From Acanthacorydalis orientalis (lineage: Eukaryota; Arthropoda; Insecta; Megaloptera; Corydalidae), in contig CM068323.1 of the NCBI GenBank assembly GCA_034766995.1, positions 27,189,490 to 27,253,489 on the forward strand: 64,000 nucleotides of DNA. Reading direction: 5' to 3'. How positions within the stretch are numbered: the stretch's first letter is position 1; every line of letters begins with the position of its first letter. The position numbers were made by a program, and so were the translations under genes. The notes below the pieces were generated by a model that worked only from the letters and a program-made list of their open reading frames with translations, ran no database searches and was not told the DNA's origin. This document shows, piece after piece, positions 30,989 to 46,569 of the stretch.

Positions 30989-31451
30989 TATACAGACACA
31001 TGTAAATTAGCAAAGGAAGATAATATTATAAGATAAAAGTTTAACCTTTTCAGTCATTTCGTTGAAAACAACAATAATTGCCGCAAAATATCAGAACAAA
31101 ACATAATATTTTGACATTTAAATTTTATTTACACAGTTATTTGAATTCACAGCGTTCTATTTGATATTCAGTGAGAAGATTCGATACCAAACTCTGATGA
31201 ACAATTTGATATCCCTTTTTTTATTACACTATTGTCAATCGGTTTAAATTCTAATAACGACTCAAATCCTGATTATATTCGATTATTAATATACTATTTA
31301 CTATGAATATAGAATTTGTTGTATAAAAAATGTAGTATTAGTTAATGCTATTGACAGTTGTCAATGAATATATTAATTTAAAAATATTGAAAATAGAAAA
31401 TAAAATTGAAATTGAATTCAGGTATTAAATATGATTAATAAAAAAAATTAT

Positions 31452-31483
<32 letters not shown>

Positions 31484-33239
31484 AGAGAGAGAGAGACAGA
31501 AAGAGAGAAAGAGAGAATATATAGCTAGAATTGACTCAAAAAATGAAAAAACCCATCAAATGTATATACATGTTTCGATATGCATTTAAATTGGATTCAA
31601 ATGTAACGATTGAATGGTATCTAAAAAAGAGGAACTAGTTTCACTTCAATTTATTTTAAATTTCTTTTTCTATTTTATTTACATCTAGTGTAGGTGTAAG
31701 TATACACTGTGTTACTGATTATATTTTGTGTAAATGGATTTGAATTTTTTATATCTTCTGCGACACGCATTTCTTTTTAATGTGTAATGCTAGTGCATAA
31801 ATTACTTATGAACCAATTGGTATTTGAATAAAATGAAGCAATTCTCTCTCACTTTCTCTCTCTCTCTCTCTATATATATATAAATAAAGAGGTACAAAAA
31901 CTGTAGTGTATTTCTGTTCTACAAAGAAATAGTTTATATACAGTCTAATTGTATTCAATAAACATTATAGTATTGATTCTATTTACTTTATAGAAACAGT
32001 GTTTAGTCATTATTTTTATACACGAATATATAGAAATGTATTAAGTATTAAAATAAAATTTTACGTTAAGTAAGAAAGCAGATAACTGACTGTTTGAAAC
32101 CAAATACTTTCTATTGTTCAAATGATAATATGGATTTTCGGACAATAGTTGTAATGAATAGTGTTTGAAATTAAAATAATTTATTTGTTTGTCATGTGTA
32201 AACATTTTTTTAAATAATTATTTTTTTTAACAAACTGGCAACATAAATTAATTATTTTTTTTTTAAATTAAATATTTATATGAAAATCAATGACATTTTT
32301 TTTTAAAATTAATAAGGAATATTTACATAAAAATCAGCATTTGTACAGAGATAAAAAATCGTACAAATATTTTAACAACAGTAAAGAAATACAATACAAT
32401 TTCAAGTTTGCTGATTTTTCACTTCTTTTTTATTTACATAGATAAGCTTATATTTATGAAATTTATATATTCACATACTTTTGTATGAAAATGGAAATAA
32501 GCGCGATATCACATTTAATCAAGCGGGAACAAAATAAAGTATAAATGTGCTGAATGTTCTAGATTTGTAAATAAAGTTTTGTAAGAAAATCGATAAAACT
32601 TTATAATGAAATAGAACAACTTTATTTGGGAATTTTGGAAGCGAATGTTCATCGTGAAAAAGGTATCTCAACATGACCGAACCTTATTTTTTCTTCTAAA
32701 CAATATAAAAAAAAAAAATTAAATGAATTCCAGTTTACATACTTTTCTTCGAAACGTTTAGAACAGTGTAATTTAAAAAATAAGTTTCCATATCATTAAT
32801 TTTTATACAAAATGACGAATATTAAATATTCTGTCTTATAGTATTCTATACTTTATATTGATAAAAACAGAATACGAAAAAAGATACTGAATTTAAAAAA
32901 ATATCAAAAAAAACATCATGACATCAACTAAAGTAATAAATATTCGAAAAAACTGATATTATATAAACTTAAATGAATTATTGTCTTCCAAATAGTTTGT
33001 ATTCTCATAGCTATGTCGCAAATGTTTCAACCAACTACTCCAGATCTCGATTGTGAAAGTTATATGACCATAAAGGTCAACGAAAGGATATTTCCACCAT
33101 CTGAAATTGCGGAAATCGTGCGAAATCTTATTCAGAATGCTTAAGTAGCCATGATATCTTGAAAGGAGTGCTGAATAAGGAGCTACTGCTTTCAATTGAT
33201 GAAAACAATATGATAACTGTGATTTATATTTGTGTGTAA

Positions 33240-33295
<56 letters not shown>

Positions 33296-35146
33296 CTATG
33301 TTGCATTAAAATTTACGAGCGTTTGTTTTCAAATGAATACATTAATTACAGTCGTTATTATGTAATAATAGAAGGTGAAAATATTACTCTAATAGCATAA
33401 CTATAGTATCAAATCAATGTATTGATTGAAATTAATATGTTTATCTGCGGCTGGAATTAAATCACATTTCACAGTTAATAAATCGTTATGATTTTCGAAA
33501 CGATTTGATATTTGAATCAGTACACCTTTTGAATAATAATTATTTGAAATTTAATTAATAAAACGTGAACTCAATCTATTATTTATCTATGAAACAAACA
33601 ACGCCAATACAATTTCTAACCATTGATTCAGGATTTTATTTTTTAATTTACAATATTTTTCTTTATAAATTAACTACATAATTTCATATAGGCTTGAAAA
33701 TTTAAATTTTCAATATGACTCGTTCGGCGTTAATTTCGAACGTGAAAAATTCAATAACACTGTGTAAATATTAATTTGTCGATAAACTGAAAAAATATGA
33801 GATAAGTAAATAATTATGGTTAAAAAATATATTCTGATTTTATCTTTTCTGCTCGAAAACTGTCTGTTTTAATATGATTCAAATAAAATTTATCAAAGTG
33901 TTCATTCAGAAACATTTTAAGGGATTTAATAACTTTGATTTCAATAAATGTTTTTTTTTTAATGTCGTTGAACTGGTATAGAAAATTCTTCAATATAAAT
34001 GAATGAATTTTAAATCAAATTCTAGGTTTATTATAAAAGTGACACCATAAATTTATTGTCTAAAATTTAGATGATTAAAGTGATCTGAGGAAGTATTATA
34101 TATATATATATATATATGCATGCTGGGTGCGTTATTAAAATGAATTTCATGTTTGTAAGTAAAGGTAAATTACATTTGTAGCGTTTCGTGAGGTATCAAT
34201 TGCATTTTTGTAGATAAATAAAATTTGAAGGAAACTTATTGTTTTTGTTACATTAAAAGATATTAATACTAAGTGCATTTTGTGATTATGAATAAATGCA
34301 TATCAGAAATATAGATTATATAGTATGATAAGGAAACGAACTACTGAATATGGAGACCGAATAGTACTTTACATAAATGAAATATTCGTGAATGCATGAA
34401 AAAAAATGAATTGATTGAAACCAAGCACAGTCAAAAAATAACAGAGTACGATTTTTTATAAGCACATGATATTTGTTTCGAATTCTGAATTTCACATATC
34501 TCATACAATTGTAAAAATGTAAACATTTCGATTTTAGTAAAACAGAAGCTTTATGACAGTCCTGCATTCTGATTTTTATTGATGATCAATCAAAAAGCAT
34601 ATTGAATTATAACATTCCAATAATAAATCACCGAAAGATGACTGTAATTACTTTAAGTGTAGTAATAATCATTCTGTGTTCACAGTGTTGCCAGTGGTCG
34701 ATGTGCAAAATGAAATGGGATTTGGATGGGTGTTGTTAGTAGCACTTTGATGTGAACACAATGCTAAATAGATTTCGCGCCACTGTTCTCGTTTTATAAT
34801 TAATTTAAATGATTATATCAATTATTCTGTTAATCAGTGCTGTCGCCGATGTAGTCGAATAATGAATTATTAACTCCATTCATAATAAACACATCTATTT
34901 ACTAACGATAAAAGGTATCAGATTTAATCATATAACAGTTTTTATTATCATTTTGAACAACCCTTTTCTATTCAGTGATTCTATGAAAATATTATATATA
35001 TATACTTAATAATATATTTTATAAATTACATTTTTATATCAAAATATCAACATAAATATAATATTTATGATAATTTCTATATGCTATTCGAATTAGAGAT
35101 ACATTTGAGTAAATTTATAAAATTATTTAGTTATATTTTTTGTTAA

Positions 35147-35198
<52 letters not shown>

Positions 35199-36217
35199 AT
35201 TCAAACAGAATGAAAGAATAAACGTATCGGTCGATTTACATACAACTAGATAACTGTTTGAAAACTATTCATCAGTTAATTTTTAAATACATACAAGTGC
35301 TGAGTTATATTTTCACATGAAACTGCATATTCATGATGATATATAAAATGAACAATCATTTTGTCAGACCTGTTAATATTTGTGTAATTTATCGGAAATA
35401 TGATTTAAAAAGCCGAGATCTGACTTGTACTGTTCCAGTACAAGATTTCAATTAGAGTAAATATAAATGTCAGGAATATACAATGGTAATTACTTTTCAG
35501 ATTTATGTATTTTTTTTATACTCATGTTATCGCGTTGTGATGCTCATGAGTGATGTTCTTCGATATGAACTAATATAAATTAATGACATCTTTTATAATG
35601 TTATAATGTATATATTCCTTGAAATTATTTCCATTTTTTTTTGCGTTATCAACGTAGATCGATCCCTATTTATCTGTCTCTCTATCTGTATCTTAACACA
35701 TATCTATGAGTATGTATAGGGGATGTTTTTCAAATTTGAATATTTAATTTGTGATTATGTAAAAAATAAACGTCCTGATATTCTCTTTGTGAATAAGTAA
35801 ACAGAATTTTAGCTCTAAAATGTGAAATCGTGACGCTCGAACGTCGTCCCGTTTACACATCACTGTTGTTGCAGCGGAGGTGTAGACGTCTCTGAAGATA
35901 ATGACAAGACAAATTGCTTCTGCAGGTGACCCAGACTCCTGGCGAACAAGCGTGTAAAAACAGCAGCTAATACTGGAGACAATGTATTATTTGTATAATA
36001 AATAAAGTAGCTATGTAGATAAGAACACGAGTATGGTATAAACGAAACGACGACAGAGACTGACACTAGTTCAGTCTTATACGTTGGTTTTGTGAAGTGG
36101 TACAATAAAAACACCGACTCGGGAAAGTATGTATTGTATTAAAGTAGAAAAGTTTTATTATGACTACATTCGAGTTACTTTACTCATGATTTTCACGTTC
36201 TGTACAGATACACTCAC

Positions 36218-36269
<52 letters not shown>

Positions 36270-36532
36270 AAAAAGAAGGTATAGTTAGTTTCTTTGATTC
36301 AAATGAATTTCGACAATGATAAGAAATTGTTTTGTTAATGGAATTGTACTTTTGAATAAACTGACAGAGTGTTATGATTCTGTCAAGTTTTTTTCACTAT
36401 ATATAATATAGTAACGATTTTACTTATTTACCAATAACTGTGTGTGTTTTTAGAATGTTTTCTAAGCCAAAACGTTATTAATGATGATATATTTGTAATA
36501 AATTATAACGAGCACATTAAAATTTACATAAT

Positions 36533-36578
<46 letters not shown>

Positions 36579-37496
36579 CACATGTGTATATAAAATAATA
36601 ATAAATAAATAAGATAAAAAAATATATACTATAAAATCTTTGTATTTCGATTAAGAGAAAACTAATATTCCACTCAATGGAAGAATGTATTTAGATTGTA
36701 CTTTAAACGGTTGTAGAATTAATAATAATTGGATGATAATTGGAATAATAGATCTACTTTGAGTTAAATATTTTAATTAAAAATCTAATAAATCAGAGAT
36801 ATTGAAGAATTGTTCAAACAAAAATAAAATTTTACAATTTATTTCCAGTTGCAATGAAAATATATTCAAAAATTACTGTTGTTTTTTTTTTAATTAAACA
36901 ATAACCATCTGATTGGAACCATATATAATTCAGACAACGGAATTTTCAAAAAATAACAATCATATATCCAAATATCTTGAGAGTGTAAATTTGAATTTAT
37001 AATAAATAACCGTTTATCTATGAAGTTCTGTTCCATACAAAATAATTATAATTAATTACTCTAACGTGAGAACTGTATCACTATCACAAAGTATTTGATA
37101 AATGATACAAATGATAAATAGCTTTTAGTAATGAGCAGAGTTTGCACGGGCGTAGCTTTAGATATATTTATTAAAAATATATCATGCAGAGATTATTGAT
37201 AAACAGATAGAAACGATTTTTATATTTATTTGTTACTAAATATCAGATTTTCACATTGTATGAAACAATGTCTTTTTAGTTAACGAATATAGGTCAATTT
37301 GAAAGTCAAATAAGATATTTAATTTCAAGTATCATATTTGATTAATCATCTCGAAATGTTTTTATAGTTTCTCTACAAAATGGTTGAGATGATTATTTAT
37401 TATCCTTTTCCTTTCTACATTTGTAAATGTGATCATTTATCATGTATAATAAGTTTATATACAAGTAAATTATGTATTTTACACACGTTCACTATC

Positions 37497-37567
<71 letters not shown>

Positions 37568-40500
37568 ACGTGTGTATAAATATATTCATTTCAAAGTTAT
37601 TTTTAGTAAATAATCTGATATTTTATAAAATGATATTTATTTCCGCAATAGTTGGTAAATAATATTAAATGACTAATTAGTTAATAATTGTGAATCAACA
37701 CACATACATATACATATTACAATATCCCAGTGCTGCACATTCGAAATGGATTAAATGTTACAGCAGTGAATATATAATAAATTTTATGCAATAACTTAAA
37801 AATGAACACTTTATTTTACATGGAAGCTTCAAAACACTTACATGGCTAGTAAATCTTTGACAAGTGGAACGCAATTATGATAATTTGGTTTATTTTAAAT
37901 AAATTTCGTTCGAATTCGAAAACAATGATTATTTATTTATTTGTTCTATGTCGGTTTAATGCATTAAACATGCTTGTTGGTTATTAATTAGAAATTATTG
38001 TATATTTTCAAAACTGTATAAATATTTGAAGTCATTTTTTCATTAATTTTTGAGCGAGAAGTATATTTAATTTAGTCTAGAATGTAAAACTAGAAAATGT
38101 CATTTTCTATATAAAGAAGAAGTGCTATTTGTTATTCCGATTGATAATATTAACTGATTTATTTATAATATTACAATGAATAGATTTTCAGTTGACAAAC
38201 TATTCCTGTGAAGGAAATAGTAAAGATTCACCGTGGTATTCTCTAGATAGATGGTCTCATGTATCATAAAACAGAGACAGATGCCTTACGGCTTTATCCT
38301 AACAGGTCACAAGGGCCGACGCCCAGCAACTACAATGTTAAAGAGCATCCTATTTACGAGACGATCAATCTAAAAAAGCGTCACTAACTCTAATATCAGT
38401 CAGTGGCGTCAAGCACAAAATAGTGTATTCTTCTTTAGTACATTTTAGATCAAATTTCAGACAAGATATTTATTATTTCAACGTTAACAAATTTAAACGA
38501 ACATTATCGAAATATTCTCGAATGTGTTTCGTAATGGCTTTCTTTATTGAGAATTTTTACCGGGAAGAAAACAGAAACTCTACGTTAAAAAAAATCTCGT
38601 CACCGAGAGAAACTGAAAAGTGATTTCCAGTTTTCCAGTTCAAATAATTTTAATTCAAAAACACAGTCGTCAGTGATGTCATTAAATATAAAAAAGATAA
38701 ATAGTTTAACAACAAAAGTATTTATGATTTATTAAATATAAAGCAATAAATCATAATTAGTTTAAAGTCTGCAAGTTTATAATGTTCGAGTTTCTCGATA
38801 CTTTTATTTATTAAATCTGTTTCAACTTACATTTCTCTAAGTTTTTTTTAATAAAAAGTATTAAATAATCTACTTTATAAAATAAAAGGGATAATACGAC
38901 ATTTTCTATATTGTAAGATGATAAAACATAAGTTCAAAGATGAAAGCAATAAAGATAGACTAAGTAGTTCAAATAATACAAGGGCGTCTTTTTCGAATAG
39001 CTTCATTCTAAAAGACAATGACATGACTAAGGAAAATAAGGCACGCATATTTGTCAAACAAGTCAAACAATATTTTCTATTCTAACAATATTTATATCAA
39101 TTTAAATTCGTGCATTTTTAAAATATACACTATTCATACTTGTCTAATATTTAAGAGATATTTCGAAATATATCTACAAATTTAAATCTCATTTACTGTT
39201 TTTGTAATTTTTCCACAAACTTAATATTATTTGAAGACATAACTTCTTTCTTTAAAAGAACAATGAATAGAAAATGTAACTGAAAATTAATTCCCTAGAG
39301 AAAATTCGTATCTGCGATTAATGTAAAACAATAAATATAATCTCACATAGTTAAAACATTATTAAATAAATTACATTAGTATTTATCAACATGAATGAAC
39401 ATTTATCGACACAAATAAACAACACATGTGAAATGTTGCAAATGATAATAACTGAAAGATAATTTGAGAAAGTAGAAAGAAATTCTGAAATTATTCAAAT
39501 TATTATAAAGATATTTTTTTAAATTATATATATATATAATTTTGTTATTTACTATATAATATTATAAAAATATTTGATATCCTAATAGGAAATAATAAAA
39601 CAGTTTAATATTTAAAATTTGGAAAAATTAAATATTTTAAATCAATGATATATTCAGTAAATACACTAAATACAAAAATGAGTATATATATATACTATAC
39701 ATATATATATATATTTAAAAAATAATTTTAATTACCTGGCAATATGGAGATGGTTTTGAGAGCACGAAGTACACGAAATGTACGCAACCCGGCCAGATTG
39801 CCCACCTCCATGCCAATCGTCGCATAGCCAGACGTGATGACGACGAAGTCCAGCCAATTCCATGGGTTTCGCAAATATGTATATTTATTGAGTATGAAGC
39901 CCTTAGCCACGCATTTGATTACCATCTCGCAAGAATAGATGGCAAGAAATATGTATCTGTAATAATAATAATAAGTAATCAGGTTTCAGCATCCATGCAA
40001 TGTAATAAAAAATTTGTTAAAGTATTAAAATTTTAGATAACGGTAACGAAATTATTATTCCAACTACCATTTCGAATAACACAATTACCAGTTAATGTTT
40101 TATACGACTTATCTATGTGTGTTTTATTTAATATATAGATAGATAAAAATATAGATCAATCTATTAATCCCTAAGCGTTTTGTTTCATTTTAAAAATGTG
40201 CACTGGTGTGCTTAATTATTTTTCTAGGCCTCATCCCTTCAGTGTGATAAATATTTAAGGATCAAATAATTCTTCGTTCAAATATAGATAGTAAAATAAT
40301 ATTCAAAACTGATTGTTCAATAAAAAGCTGTCTTTAATAATACAACAATTTATTTTCAGTAATATATTTTTTTCTTTTACGTTATAAATAATGAAAATAA
40401 TGTCAAAATAATTTCCTGTTTTAAATTTCATTCTCCCTTGTCAAATAAACACAGTACTCTCTGATGAAGCGTTTAAATTTTCAATGGATATAAAATCTGT

Positions 40501-41194
40501 TAATTTATTTGAATATATAATTGCTGAAGGGGAATTCAAGCAGACATATATTGTTTACTATATCTTTTTATGATATATTTAAAGTATAATATTTTAATGT
40601 TTGCCTTTATTAAATTGTTATATTTTTTATGGATAGATTCGACGGAAATCTAATTGTGTCAACCTCGTCTCTGTAATATTTTATTTTCAACGACCCTTTT
40701 TAAAATCTAATCTTCCATTGTCGACTCGGAATACGTGTAATAAACAAATACAACGAAACATTAATATATACTAAATCCTCACAGACAGACATGTACGTAC
40801 GTGGATATAGTGTGTGCATAAAACGTTCAGTATTTGTGCTGAAGCTACAATGAAAAAAAAAACGCTACAAGTTAACAAAAAAAAGAAACAAAAGGAGTAA
40901 AAAAGAAACTTTATCGTCGCTCTGTAGTGGCCATGGCGGGGTTACTGAGTGCCAAAGGTCAGCGCCAGAATGGTGTTGGCTAGAATGAAAATGTTTCGTA
41001 TTTGAAAATCAAGTAAATAGTACAGCAGTGATTTTTTTCCCTTATATATAATGACATCGTTACGAATATTGATTTACACTTATGTACGTACATTATATAC
41101 TTTTACACATAATCGATACCTAATGATGCCATTATTTTTTTTATTGTCCACCTTTATGATTTCTGCTACAAATATTCTCGTTTTGTATACACAC

Positions 41195-41236
<42 letters not shown>

Positions 41237-43684
41237 TGTGTGTGTGTAATTTTTATTGATTAATCATTGAAACAAACCTTAACGTCGCTATAAATTTGAA
41301 TCGTATCTATAACTGAACATTTAAAAAGAATAAAATGAGGTAAAAATATTTATTGGTCATATCTATCTGAATAATTGTCATATAAAAGTAAATCTAGCAA
41401 AATATAAAACTTGAACGATTTGTTAGTCCATCAAAAAAATTGAGTACATTGAAGAATATTCTCATTAAATAATTCCCCTGAAATTTTCTAGAATATATCT
41501 TAGATTTATTTCGAATTTTCTAAACAGCTCTTCATTATCGAATCTGAATAATTGTCATATTGAATACCTGAATAAAGTAAATCTATCAAAATATAAAACT
41601 TAAATGATTTGTTAGTCTATCAGAAAATATCGAGTACATTGAAAAATATTAAATGGAACATTAAAACAAATTTGATTATAGACATACTTGAACATATTCT
41701 GAATTAATTAATGAGTATTAAAGTAATAGAAAAGGATTGCGTTATCTTAAAACTATTCTAACATTGTTTGTTAAAAAAACAAACAATTATGAAACATTAA
41801 TATTTCAATTAATATCCGCCACATTTTCATTCAGTGGAAACTCAGAAAATAAATATAATTTTATATAATCCTATACTGTACAAAAACAAGTATGGAATTT
41901 AACACAGTATATCTGAATCAAACTGATAAAAGCATTCATCACAACAATACGTTCTATTTTAAAAACATAATGTGCACTTGAAATGCATTAAAATTTGTAA
42001 CACGTTCGTATAAATATGACGATTCTTCTTTTTAACAATGTCGTGTTGACGTTGTAAAATGTGTACGCGATTATACAAATTCAGATTGTAAATTGTCTAG
42101 ATTTCTACTCATAGCCGGAGGGCGATACACATTTTATGCGAGCATATATTTCAACCAAATCGGAAAAAAATATTTTCTTAAAGGGAATGTGCGAATACCA
42201 CAACACATATTTATTGTCAATATTTATGTTCTGTATTCGTTTTAAATTCGTCTTTTATTAAAACTAATAATTTTATAAAGTGTAATAAATTATAAATTTG
42301 TATCATTACGGCACGTTAAATTAATTTAATCTGTTTAGAGAGATAAATATGAAATAAATATGTATTTATCTTTAATAATTCCATGTGCTCTGCTATCAAT
42401 CTAAAAATTAATATTAATATTTCAAATTAAAATTTTTTATCTATATATTTCTTGCATACTAAAGATAAAAATCAGAAAAGAATATAAATAAGACAAAATT
42501 GTAATCAACTGTTCAATTAAACATTTTTTTCTCATTTTTGATCTTTCTCTGAATTTTCACTGTTTGTTTTCATTTTCTCTGTTATCAAATAACACTTAAT
42601 ACGTTATTTTTTCGAAACACCAATAAATAAGTAAATGTACAATCAGACAAATACAGTATTTAAATTATAATAGTTATTTTATTTTCATTTACAAACTGAC
42701 AACAAATCATTGGAATTATCTTCGTGATTTTATTATGTTTCATCCGTCATTTTTAGAAAGGATAAATATTTCTTTCTAATATATCTTTCTAATTAAGTAC
42801 TCTAAAACTGGAAAACAGTTGTAATTATTACACTTGTCTTTTTGTTTTTATATAGCTAACAAATAAATTCATTTTTTAAAGCAGAAATACTAATAGAAGA
42901 ATGTAAAGAATAATTTTGAAGTATAATAATTCAAGAATGAATTAAAATTTTTAATAATTTTTTTTCTGAAAATTTTATCAATAAATATAAATATTTTATA
43001 ACTTTATACAAAACTGTGACTTCATCTAAATATAATTTCTTATCATTTTTAATCATTTTTAATTAACGTGCATTTAAACAGGGTTATATATACACATAGT
43101 AATGAGAAACGTCTTAGAATTTATATAAAGAGTCGTTCAAAACTTGAAAAATTTTAAACGTATTGAATATGCAAAAACATACAAGCCTTGCATTTAATTC
43201 TGTTGCAACGAAACTTATTGTTATCAACATACAGTTACGCTGCCGCAACAAATTTACTTTTTCTTAATACTTTTGTACATATACAAACAGTAACATTGTA
43301 GATTGGTACTTAAAAGTTTTTCCTTAAATTATTATTTTATGCAAATGTTGTTCAGTCGATGTTATTTATTTCGAGATGAAATATGCGCCCCGTTAGAAGT
43401 TTTGTAAAAGTTTTACAAGTACTTTAGCGGTAAATGTCGCTGTCATATTATAAATATTGTTTTCCATGCTTGTTTTTTCTGCTGTATTCTACCACGCCAT
43501 AATTATTAATTACTCTGTGGATAATAATACTTAATTAAAAACACGAATTCGTTCTATGTACGAAGGTTCTCTTTTATATCAAATTAATATATGAACCTTA
43601 TTTAATCTTTATATTTGAAAAATTAACTAATTTATACCTAATTAATTAAAAGCATATTAATTTTATTGTGAAAATATATTCTTA

Positions 43685-43740
<56 letters not shown>

Positions 43741-44518
43741 GGAGAGAGAATATCAGATAGAACACTTACCAGAAACTATTTAAATCTATAATTTATCAAA
43801 ATTTGATTTTTTTATAATATTGTTTCTGGACAAATAAATGCATGACAACTGAACATGGCAGACATTTTTTTGAACAACTAATTACATCTATGTTTTTTTT
43901 AAAAAATCTAATATAATATGAATGTGAATTCTATACTATTTTAAAGATATAATACTTAATAAATCACTTAATATATTTCTTTTAGAAAAATTACAAAGAT
44001 TATATATAATAATAGAAACGATAATTACACACTTTCATGTTCTTTCGTTTTTTATAAACAGATATAATGAAAAATTCTACATATGTGTATAAAAAATAGA
44101 AACTTGTTGATGTTTAATTTTTAGGTATATCCTTATTAAATGTATATATATATTAACAGATATGTCAGCTTTAAAGATAATTTTATATTTAATATAGCAT
44201 CATATTGTGAGTTTATCAAAAACAATATCGATGTTAAACGGACAGAAATTAAAAAAACACACACATTTTCCCTTCATATATAATTAACTTCAATTTTTAC
44301 AGTGTTGTGATTTCGTTAATGTTTGAAAAAAGATTTGAAATAAAATATAAACGAATAATTTGGATGAATTGATATTAATTACAAACATAAATATTGTTTG
44401 GAAATTTCCAAATTAATAAGTGAGCTCATATATAAACATCAAAATTGATTTTGAGGAGATGTAGTAATATAAAAAGGACGTCGATCGTGGAACGAATTGA
44501 CATTAACACACACATACA

Positions 44519-44569
<51 letters not shown>

Positions 44570-46527
44570 ATATTGACTTTGTACTCAACGAGAAATCGGC
44601 TCAATTTGTCAATGAAAATTAGTCGCATATCGTTGATGAGTTCGATTTTTACAGCGCACTGACTTTCACGAGAAAAACACTTTTCACTTGTCTACATGAT
44701 GTAAGAGATTTGACATTTAACATCTTTTCGATTCGTTCGCATTTCACTTAATACATTTTAACATGCTCCTCGAAGTAAATCTTTGAAGTTCTAACACTTA
44801 ATCTCGACAGTTCTGAAGTTTTCTGTATATGTCTACTTAATTTGTTTCATTTCTTGTACTTCCCGGAGACACTGTAAACGTTACACCTTTTGAAAAACCA
44901 TTTATCTATTTTTATTTGTATGGAATGAATATGATTTCTCATTAAATATCACGTTTAAGTGACTTTTGATTTGAATGAAACACAATATTAACCCTACATC
45001 TCTTACCAAAGAAGAGAGAACTCTTAGAATATAGAACCAATTATTCCTTTTCTTACATGGAATTAAATAATAACATGTAGTAAAAATAAGACATATGATA
45101 AGAATTGATGTGTTTTATAGATTTCACTTGTAATATTTTCAGAATATTTCATCATTTAATCTTACTGAATTTAACACCTGATTAAAAACATTTAAAATGG
45201 AATTAGTTAGTTTATATAAAACTTCATGAACTCACTTTTAATAACATTGTACATGTTTGTAGAATAGAATATAATGCACCTTTAATAACATTGGATGAAT
45301 GTATTGAAATGATTACTTTGCATTACAATTGACGTACTTTAAACATCCCTGTATTTTTTTACATTTATATATATATATATAATGGCAAATCGATCTGAAG
45401 AAAATACCAAAGCATAAATCCAAAAATATTTATATATACGACTATCGGTAAGACAAAAAAAAATCGTCCTGATTTTAAAAGAAGAATATGATCGAGTTTA
45501 TGTATTTTTTCTCCATAGACCCGAATATAACGTATGCGTTCCATCTGCACGGATAATATCATATATTTTAAATGCAAATTTTCGTCAGTTGGCGAATCAA
45601 GAATCGTATTAAATAAAAGACGAATATATGTCGAGAAGCGATTTCCACATTATAAATATACCTGTACGAGAACATTCTTCTGATTTTCAACAGCTTACGG
45701 GAAATATTCGATAATCAATCATTTTTATTTTCACTATCAAGATCGTTCTCAGGAACATTGTTGTATCGCAAATTATATGAACGATAAAAATCACGTTTTA
45801 TTTCACTGGCTGACATTTATATCTCAATATTTATCTTGCACATACTGGCACGTATGGGCTGTCATTTTTTTCTTATGAATTGTAAGTATATTAAAGAGTA
45901 TATTGGGTTGAAAATGTTCAGAGAACGATTCTTTGTTTTACAAAATAGATAATTGGCTAGTAAGTTGTGTTTGTTCGCAGACACCAATCTGATTTAATAT
46001 TTAAATTACACGGAATACAAATTAAATTAATAAATCTTTTATAATTTTTATAACCTGCTATATTTATTGCATTACATGTAATAAGATCAAAATAAAAATT
46101 ATATTACTGTATAAAACACAGTACATGCTACTGAAACGAATATTAAACAGATTAACAATTTAATTTCATGTTGTCATTGTAATATTGGGCACATTACGAA
46201 AATAAAATGAACTCAATGTTTGAATAAGTACTCACACACTTTTCTAAAAAAATAATGAACAAATATATGAAAAAAACAAAACTGATTTTCTACAAATCAT
46301 GTACCTAAAAATGATTTGATTTTAATTGACATTTTTTAATTATTTACTTAATTTTATTCTGAAACAGTCTACTGTTATTGTATTATTAATGGCATATTTG
46401 GAAAATTTATAGAACGTGCTGTATATATCATTATTTTTATTTATTACATTTCTTGAATCTATGGTAAAGACCTAGCCATTAGAGGTATCATTAGTGACAT
46501 TCATATTTCACAGACATACATACATAC

Positions 46528-46569
<42 letters not shown>

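Larger units (their letters stand above)
26135..39735. other. Large channel intron in domain I (13.6 kb)
   Basis: It hosts the nested minus-strand gene (29087-30733), an unexplained open frame at 32959-33240, GC-richer patches near 35830-36115 and 38220-38420, a ten-base G run (27395-27404), (GA)n and (CT)n tracts near 31480-31520 and 31845-31880, and many (TA)n tracts. The other stretches show nothing recognisable. Confidence 0.75.
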
